From Deltaproteobacteria bacterium (GTDB lineage: Bacteria; Desulfobacterota; DSM-4660; Desulfatiglandales; HGW-15), in assembly GCA_020342025.1 (NCBI GenBank), contig CP070840.1:2498087-2505757 (forward strand): 7,671 bases of DNA. Reading direction: 5' to 3'. The translations under genes and the position numbers were made by a program. A model generated the notes under the pieces. That model was given only the letters and a program-made list of their open reading frames with translations, did not search any database and was not told where the DNA came from. Shown here piece by piece: positions 1 through 5,947 of this stretch (position 1 is its first letter; every line of letters starts with the position of its first letter).

Positions 1-1493
<1,493 letters not shown>

Positions 1494-1531
1494 TTATAGT
1501 CAGCGGGGCTATTGAAACACTTTATAGCTGC

Positions 1532-1819
1532 TTATTCCACGATAGCGATAATATCCTCTTCTCTCATGATGAGGTGTTCCTCACCCTCTATCTTGATATC
1601 CGTACCGGCATATTTTCCAAACAGAATCCTGTCCCCCTTTTTGACCTCAAGGGGCTGCATTTTACCATTGTCAAGGAGCTTACCTGCCCCTACGGCCACA
1701 ACTTTTCCCTCGATCGGTTTCTCTTTTGCTGTATCCGGGATAATGATACCCCCTTTGGTCGTTTCTTCCTCTTCAATTCTTTTTACGATAACACGGTCAT
1801 GCAATGGTTTGATCTTCAT
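1532..1819 (-). CDS. groES: Co-chaperonin GroES (Hsp10)
   Basis: Heptameric lid of the GroEL chamber. The 95-residue product starts [19 protein letters not shown], the canonical GroES N-terminus. It continues with the mobile-loop region [17 protein letters not shown] (about residues 17-33), which contacts GroEL, then VVAVGAGK and the C-terminal strand [17 protein letters not shown]. Length is standard for the family. I chose the ATG at 1817-1819 over the in-frame TTG at 1823-1825, which would add two residues: the ribosome site GGGAGGAG (1829-1836) is 9 bases from the ATG but only 3 from the TTG, and the family normally begins M-[KN]-[IL]-[KR]-P-L. It is first in the groES-groEL operon, 400 bases downstream of the epimerase gene on the same strand. 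Confidence 0.97.
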   Translation of the reverse strand: MKIKPLHDRVIVKRIEEEETTKGGIIIPDTAKEKPIEGKVVAVGAGKLLDNGKMQPLEVKKGDRILFGKYAGTDIKIEGEEHLIMREEDIIAIVE

Positions 1820-1828
1820 TTTCAATTT

Positions 1829-1836
1829 CTCCTCCC
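1829..1836 (-). promoter_or_regulatory. groES ribosome binding site (decides the start codon)
   Basis: GGGAGGAG on the minus strand, 9 bases before the ATG at 1819 and 3 bases before the alternative TTG at 1825. The spacing favours the ATG. It lies in an AT-rich loop flanked by TTTCAA (minus strand, 1847-1852) and TTGAAA (1820-1825), a weak complementary pair. Confidence 0.8.
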
Positions 1837-1878
1837 AATGTCATTGTTGAAATTATTCTTTTTTATCAATTGAAGCTC

Positions 1879-1894
1879 CCCGCGCTTCCGCGGG
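1879..1894. repeat. GC-rich perfect hairpin in the groES leader
   Basis: CCCGCG (1879-1884) and CGCGGG (1889-1894) are perfect reverse complements around a 4-base loop. It lies 60-75 bases upstream of the groES start, inside the probable groESL leader. A second small inverted repeat, CATCC (1899-1903) with GGATG (1909-1913), follows immediately. On the minus strand no run of T follows, so it is not a standard intrinsic terminator. It may be part of a dispersed structured intergenic repeat together with the inverted repeat at 1920-1975, or a leader RNA structure. Confidence 0.6.
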
Positions 1895-1919
1895 CGGCAT
1901 CCTGATAGGGATGGCGGGA

Positions 1920-1975
1920 CTCTCCATGGCCTTCAGCCCTCCCCTTTGGGGGCCGGGTATTCTGGCTAAGGAGAG
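1920..1975. repeat. Nested inverted repeat, 56 bases
   Basis: Three nested complementary pairs share one centre: CTCTCC (1920-1925) with GGAGAG (1970-1975), AGCC (1935-1938) with GGCT (1964-1967), and CCCC (1941-1944) with GGGG (1948-1951) around a TTT loop. The stem is interrupted by asymmetric bulges. It is in the gap between the epimerase gene and groES, both on the minus strand. It could fold in RNA as part of the groESL leader or the epimerase 3' region, or be a repeat-family element. No coding sequence explains it. Confidence 0.5.
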
Positions 1976-2168
1976 CGCAAAGGACTGATCCTCACCTCCT
2001 TCCAAAAAACTTGCGTATGTCTAAACGCCTTCCTTAAATAGACCGCACCCTGAAAATCAGCCCTTGAACCCTTAGATTCCCAGGAGCGATTTACCATGGG
2101 GAAAACATTTGCTTCTTTAATTGGGCGATGATTGAATGAACAGGTGCGTATACTTTAAAACTTCAAAA

Positions 2169-2198
2169 AGTTAATGACTTCCAACTGAATGTCAAGGG
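2169..2198 (-). promoter_or_regulatory. Possible groESL promoter (weak)
   Basis: The minus strand reads CACCCTTGACA with a perfect TTGACA at 2195-2190, which also resembles the CCCTTGAA type of heat-shock sigma factor -35 box. Downstream, the best -10-like hexamer at normal spacing is only TTAACT (2174-2169, 15-base spacer), and no CCCCAT-type -10 follows at the right distance. This is the best-placed -35 in the gap upstream of groES, but the call rests on one box. The leader would be about 350 bases. Confidence 0.3.
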
Positions 2199-2222
2199 TG
2201 ATTTCAAAAAAAGTGGCAAGAA

Positions 2223-3182
2223 TCAGATAGTTCGATTTGACCACCATTGAAGCGTCCGTCGTATGCCCTCTTCCAGGCTGGTTTTCGGAACCCAACCCAA
2301 TCCATCCTGGGCCTTTTGCACTTTGAGGCAACTCCTGGTTATATCTCCCGGGCGGGCCGGTTCTCGGACCGGGGTGAATAAATCTTCTGAGATATCCGCT
2401 CGCATTTCCCTGACCGCCTCATAAATGATTCGGTAGAGTTGGAGGGTCTTTGTTCCTTTACCTGTTCCCACGTTAAAGAATTCGCCACTTCCTTTTGACA
2501 AGGCCTCTACGTTTGCTGCCACCACATCTTCCACGTAACAGTAGTCCCGTATCATCCCCTCCGCGTCCTCGGGAAAATGGTTGAGAGTGGACTGCTCTCC
2601 TTTCAAAAGGTTTTCCATGAAGATGGCCACCACGCCTGCCTCTCCATGGGGTATCTGGCGAGGGCCATAGATATTGGCATATCTGAGGACCGTATAATCA
2701 AAACCGTACTGGTGTTTGTAATAGGCAAGGTAATACTCGGAAATAAGTTTCGAGATGGCGTAAGGAGAAAGGGGTTTTGGCGAATAACCCTCAGAAGTGG
2801 GATACTCTGCCGCCTCTCCATAGATTGCACCCCCTGATGAGATGAAAATGCATTTTTTAACCTTCTGTTTCACGGCCTTTTCCAGCAGGTTCAGCAGTCC
2901 TTTGATGTTGATATCAGCATCCAGCAGCGGATCAGCCACAGAGATGGGGACGCTGATCTGGGCTGCGTGGTGGTTCAGGACATCAGGTCGCTCACTTTCT
3001 ATGACGCCTTCCATTTCCTGGGAACGGATATCCATTTCATAGAACTGGGCCTCTGGATTTACGTTCTCCCTCTTCCCCGTTAAGAGATTATCCACCACGA
3101 CCACCTGATGACCTGCCCTAAGATAGCCATCCACCACATTGGAACCAATGAATCCCGCTCCTCCAGTAACCATTATCTTCAT
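2223..3182 (-). CDS. NAD-dependent epimerase/dehydratase (GalE-like extended SDR)
   Basis: A 319-residue cytoplasmic enzyme of the extended short-chain dehydrogenase family that acts on nucleotide-diphosphate sugars, most like UDP-glucose/UDP-GlcNAc 4-epimerases. Visible motifs: Rossmann dinucleotide site TGGAGFIGS (6-14), Asp31 at the end of beta-2, which favours NAD over NADP, HHAAQ (71-75), the serine strand SSGGAIYG (115-122), catalytic Tyr141 and Lys145 in YAISK, RYANIYGPRQ (167-176), and the substrate-region segment RDYCYVEDV (212-220). It ends with the usual C-terminal helix. Length is normal. The ATG at 3180-3182 has GAGGGAG (3194-3200) 11 bases upstream; the next in-frame ATG (codon 4) is farther from it. 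A promoter is visible upstream. No glycan cluster surrounds it, so the exact sugar cannot be told; a gene symbol such as galE is not justified by sequence alone. Confidence 0.93.
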   Translation of the reverse strand: MKIMVTGGAGFIGSNVVDGYLRAGHQVVVVDNLLTGKRENVNPEAQFYEMDIRSQEMEGVIESERPDVLNHHAAQISVPISVADPLLDADINIKGLLNLLEKAVKQKVKKCIFISSGGAIYGEAAEYPTSEGYSPKPLSPYAISKLISEYYLAYYKHQYGFDYTVLRYANIYGPRQIPHGEAGVVAIFMENLLKGEQSTLNHFPEDAEGMIRDYCYVEDVVAANVEALSKGSGEFFNVGTGKGTKTLQLYRIIYEAVREMRADISEDLFTPVREPARPGDITRSCLKVQKAQDGLGWVPKTSLEEGIRRTLQWWSNRTI

Positions 3183-3232
3183 AACCTATATTACTCCCTC
3201 AGTTGTCTTTGTATGAACTCGCAAGTGGCCCC

Positions 3233-3260
3233 ATTATCGATATTATGCCGTGTGAGTCAA
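3233..3260 (-). promoter_or_regulatory. Sigma-70-type promoter for the epimerase gene
   Basis: Minus strand: TTGACT (3260-3255, 5 of 6 to consensus), 16-base spacer, GATAAT (3238-3233, 5 of 6). The start point would fall near 3226, giving a leader of about 45 bases to the ATG at 3182. Confidence 0.6.
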
Positions 3261-3358
3261 GGGATGAATCCGCGAAGCTCTCTGTCGTGCGAACAGATAC
3301 GGGGGCGTGGGGGATCCTGGGCCTCCTGCAGGCGTGTCGGCTTTATTTCCTTATTGCA

Positions 3359-3377
3359 ATTATATCGCTATTATAAT
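3359..3377. promoter_or_regulatory. Back-to-back TATAAT boxes in a divergent intergenic region
   Basis: ATTATA (3359-3364) and TATAAT (3372-3377) form a 19-base inverted repeat, so a perfect -10 hexamer is present on each strand. The plus-strand box lies 71 bases before the cysM-cysS fusion and is the likeliest -10 for it. No good -35 exists at 16-18 bases on either strand (CCTTAT on plus, AATAAA on minus) and there is no extended -10 TGn. It is either an activator-dependent promoter or AT-rich chance; the epimerase has a better promoter at 3233-3260. Confidence 0.4.
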
Positions 3378-3435
3378 AAATTTTATTTTTTTCTTTGTTC
3401 CTATTTGGGAATCTGCATTTTCTTAGGCTCTACTT

Positions 3436-3442
3436 GGAGAGG
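3436..3442 (+). promoter_or_regulatory. Ribosome binding site of the cysM-cysS fusion
   Basis: GGAGAGG, with its end 5 bases (GGAG end 8 bases) before the ATG at 3448. The nearby ATG at 3444 is out of frame, so the start at 3448 is well supported. Confidence 0.75.
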
Positions 3443-3447
3443 AATGA

Positions 3448-5760
3448 ATGACGCGAAAATTGGGGAACATCCTGAACCAGATCGGTGGGACGCCCCTGGT
3501 CCCCATTACACGACTCAATGCCAACAAAAATGTACAAATCCTGGCAAAGCTGGAATCTTTCAACCCAGGGGGCTCGGTCAAGGACCGGCCGGCTTTATAC
3601 ATGATTGAAGCCGCTGAGAGAAGCGGTCAACTGACTAAAGAGAAGACTATCCTGGAGGCCACCAGTGGAAATACTGGGATCGGGCTCTCTCTCATAGCGG
3701 CCGTTAAAGGATATCGTCTCCTTTTGGTCATGTCAGAAGCCGTCAGTGAGGAAAGAAAAAAGATCCTCCGGGCCATGGGAGCAGATCTGGAATTTACACC
3801 TGCCCACCTGGGAACGGACGGGGCCATTGAATTTGTCTACAACGTGATCCGTGAAGAGCCCGAAAAGTTCTGGCTCGCTGACCAGTTCAACAATGAGGCC
3901 AACTGGAGGTCCCATTACAACGGTACAGCCATGGAGATCTGGGTGCAGACAGGAGGTGATCTGGACATGATCGTCTCTGCCATGGGCACATCGGGCACCC
4001 TGATGGGGCTATCAAGGCGCTTCAAAGAGCTTAAACCGGATGTTGAATTGGTGGGCGTTGAACCCTACCTGGGGCACAAAATCCAGGGCCTGAAAAACAT
4101 GAAAGAATCCTATCGTCCGGGCATATTTGAAAAGAGTCGTGCGGACCGGATCATCAACATTGATGACGAGGAGGCCTATTTTACCTCCCGACTGCTTGCC
4201 AGAGAAGAGGGTATTTTCGTAGGCATGAGTTCGGGAGCGGCCATGGCCATAGCTTTGAAGCTGGCCAAGGAGATGAAAGATGGCAGGATGGTGGTAATCA
4301 TGCCTGATGGTGGCGAGAGATATCTAAGTACGCCCCTCTTCGTGGTCAAAAAGAAATCCGGAATGCTTCTTTACAATACCCTTACTCGAAAAAAGGAGGA
4401 CTTCGTTCCCATTGATGAAAATCGGGTTAGGCTTTATTCCTGCGGGCCGACCCTTTGCCAGTTGATCCACCTGGGCCAATGCCGACGCTTTGTTTTCTCA
4501 GATCTGGTCAGACGTTATATAGAATTTAAGGGGTACGGCGTCATCCACATAATGAATGTGACGGACCTGGATGACCGAACTATTGAAGGCGCAGAGAAAG
4601 CGGGCCAATCCCTGAAAGATTTCACAGAGGCGTATTATCAGGAATTCTTGAAGGACCTGGACACCTTGAACGTGAAAAGGGCCTCAGAATATCCCAGACC
4701 CAGCCAGCACGTGGATGACATGATTCAACTCACACAAAAACTCATGGAAAAGGGATATGCCTATGAAAAGCTGCGATCCATCTATTTTGATATATCCCGA
4801 TCCGAGGATTATGGAAAGCTCTCCAAGATAGATCTTGATAAAATCCGCTTGGGAAAAACCGTGGATCTGGAACAGTACGAAAAGGAGAACCCGAGGGACT
4901 TCACCCTTCTGAAGAGATCGACCCTGAGCGAACTCAAAAAAGGGGTATTCTACAAGACCGCTTGGGGAAACATCCGGCCAAGCTGGCATTTGGAATGCCC
5001 CACTATGGCCATGAAAATCCTTGGTGGGACCTATGACATACATATGAGTGGTGCGGACCTCATATTTCCCCACCATGAAAACGCCATCGCCATAAGCGAA
5101 GCTGTCACAGGACAACCCCTTGCCAACTACTGGCTTCATAACGAACTCGTCATGGTCAACCGGAAAAAGCCATCCCGTGCCGCTGATGATGATGTTCTCA
5201 CCATAAAACAGCTACGGGAAAGGGGTTATACGGGAAGGGAGATCCGCTACTGGCTCATCAGCCGCCATTATCGAAAACCCATATCCTTTTCATGGGCAAA
5301 GTTGGACACGGCCAAGAGTACGGTCGCGCATTTGGACAAATTTGTTAAGAAGCTCCAGATCTGCCCACCCGCTGAACCTCATCCCGAGATGGACCAGCTG
5401 GTTTACAATTTCAAGCACAAGTTCGTCGAGTCCATGGATGATGATTTTGGTGTTGCGCCCGCCCTGGCCGCACTTTTTGAATTTACCCGGGAGATAAACA
5501 GACTCATGGATCGTAAAGGCCTGTCACCCGGTGATAAACAGAAAGTGGAAGCGGTCCTGAAAAGCATCGATTCGGTCCTGGGGGTCATGGAGCTAGAGCT
5601 CCCCGAAACGGACGAAAAGGTGCAAGCGCTGATTAAAAAGAGAGAGCTGGCGAGAAGAGATAAGGATTGGACGAGCGCAGATCGTATTCGTCAGGAACTC
5701 AAAGAGATGGGTATCGAAGTGATCGATACCCGAGATGGAACTGTATGGCGAAAACTGTAA
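3448..5760 (+). CDS. Fusion: cysteine synthase (CysM type) + divergent cysteinyl-tRNA synthetase domain
   Basis: A 770-residue cytoplasmic protein joining two complete folds in one uninterrupted frame. Residues 1-~300 are a fold-type II PLP enzyme making cysteine from O-acetylserine (or phosphoserine) and sulfide: PLP lysine K45 in NPGGSVKDRPA, TSGNTG (72-77), GTSGT phosphate cup (180-184), and PDGGERYLST near the end. DQFNNEANWRSHY and REEGIFVGMSSG are closer to CysM than CysK. Residues ~306-770 are a full-length CysRS fold opening MLLYNTLTRKKEDFVPI, with the usual WHLEC (513-517), FPHHEN (540-545) and a normal C-terminal tail ADRIRQELKEMGIEV...GTVW. The catalytic signatures deviate: HIGH is HLGQ (341-344), CGPTVYD is CGPTLCQ, KMSKS is KPSRA (574-578), and the zinc ligand Glu of HHENE is Ala546. 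Zinc ligands C332, C517 and H542 remain. tRNA charging is therefore doubtful and a cysteine-ligase-like role is possible (inference). It is monocistronic by appearance, with a promoter directly after it for the next gene. Confidence 0.93.
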   Translation: MTRKLGNILNQIGGTPLVPITRLNANKNVQILAKLESFNPGGSVKDRPALYMIEAAERSGQLTKEKTILEATSGNTGIGLSLIAAVKGYRLLLVMSEAVSEERKKILRAMGADLEFTPAHLGTDGAIEFVYNVIREEPEKFWLADQFNNEANWRSHYNGTAMEIWVQTGGDLDMIVSAMGTSGTLMGLSRRFKELKPDVELVGVEPYLGHKIQGLKNMKESYRPGIFEKSRADRIINIDDEEAYFTSRLLAREEGIFVGMSSGAAMAIALKLAKEMKDGRMVVIMPDGGERYLSTPLFVVKKKSGMLLYNTLTRKKEDFVPIDENRVRLYSCGPTLCQLIHLGQCRRFVFSDLVRRYIEFKGYGVIHIMNVTDLDDRTIEGAEKAGQSLKDFTEAYYQEFLKDLDTLNVKRASEYPRPSQHVDDMIQLTQKLMEKGYAYEKLRSIYFDISRSEDYGKLSKIDLDKIRLGKTVDLEQYEKENPRDFTLLKRSTLSELKKGVFYKTAWGNIRPSWHLECPTMAMKILGGTYDIHMSGADLIFPHHENAIAISEAVTGQPLANYWLHNELVMVNRKKPSRAADDDVLTIKQLRERGYTGREIRYWLISRHYRKPISFSWAKLDTAKSTVAHLDKFVKKLQICPPAEPHPEMDQLVYNFKHKFVESMDDDFGVAPALAALFEFTREINRLMDRKGLSPGDKQKVEAVLKSIDSVLGVMELELPETDEKVQALIKKRELARRDKDWTSADRIRQELKEMGIEVIDTRDGTVWRKL

Positions 5761-5777
5761 AGGAGGTGGTAACCTTT
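5759..5777 (+). other. Orphan Shine-Dalgarno-like sequence in a short inverted repeat
   Basis: AAAGGAGGTGG starts inside the stop codon of the fusion gene and matches the 16S anti-Shine-Dalgarno tail over 8-9 bases, but no sensible open frame begins 5-12 bases later. The arms AAAGG (5759-5763) and CCTTT (5773-5777) are reverse complements around 9 bases. A similar arrangement occurs on the minus strand at 1980-2001. Confidence 0.45.
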
Positions 5778-5785
5778 CAAGATTC

Positions 5786-5814
5786 TTGACAAAAAATCTT
5801 TTTCCATATATTCT
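5786..5814 (+). promoter_or_regulatory. Sigma-70-type promoter for the SPOR-domain gene
   Basis: A perfect TTGACA (5786-5791) is followed by TATTCT (5809-5814) at 17 bases or TATATT (5807-5812) at 15 bases, in an A/T-rich spacer. Transcription would start near 5820, leaving a leader of about 125 bases that contains the hairpin at 5875-5903. It lies only 26 bases after the stop of the fusion gene, so the SPOR gene has its own promoter. Confidence 0.65.
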
Positions 5815-5874
5815 ATAAGCTCGTCATTCGGTTTCTTAAGTCTCTAAGCATGCAAACTCTAACCCATAACCACC

Positions 5875-5915
5875 ACCCCATTTCTCACCTAGAGAACTGG
5901 GGTTTATACTTTTTG
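5875..5915 (+). terminator. Hairpin with trailing T-rich run (terminator or leader structure)
   Basis: ACCCCA (5875-5880) pairs with TGGGGT (5898-5903), then after one T-C mismatch TTCTC (5882-5886) pairs with GAGAA (5892-5896) around the loop ACCTA: 11 base pairs in all. The sequence TTTATACTTTTT (5903-5915) follows on the plus strand. It could end transcription of the fusion gene, but it also lies downstream of the promoter at 5786-5814, inside the leader of the SPOR gene, so it may act as an attenuator or an mRNA-stabilising stem. The T run is interrupted, so termination would be partial. Confidence 0.5.
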
Positions 5916-5947
5916 ACGATACCCTTGTGATGAAGGGTGACGAAGGT

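Larger units (their letters stand above)
1826..2222. other. Intergenic region between epimerase and groES
   Basis: About 400 bases without a supportable gene. It contains the hairpins at 1879-1894 and 1920-1975, an orphan AAGGAGGTGA on the minus strand (1992-2001) with no open frame after it, and a perfect TTGACA on the minus strand (2190-2195) close to the epimerase stop. A CIRCE operator (TTAGCACTC-N9-GAGTGCTAA) is not present on either strand, so HrcA-type control of groESL is not supported here. A T-rich run (minus strand, around 2207-2213) follows the epimerase stop but has no clear stem in front of it. Confidence 0.7.

Noticed and set aside
1823..1825. TTG as groES start
   Set aside because: Only 3 bases from the ribosome site and gives an unusual MKMKIKPL N-terminus; the ATG at 1817-1819 fits spacing and family better.
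2096..2101. CCCCAT on the minus strand as a heat-shock -10 box for groESL
   Set aside because: No CTTGAA-type -35 occurs 13-17 bases upstream, and it is far from groES.
1826..2222. CIRCE operator upstream of groESL
   Set aside because: Neither TTAGCACTC nor its inverted partner is present on either strand.
4363..4365. Internal ATG as an independent start for the CysRS domain
   Set aside because: It is where a stand-alone CysRS would begin, but the preceding AAGAAATCCGGA is not a good ribosome site and the frame is continuous from 3448.
5927..5932. GTG/ATG starts upstream of the SPOR gene start
   Set aside because: No ribosome site precedes them, while AAGGGTGA is well placed for the ATG at 5948.
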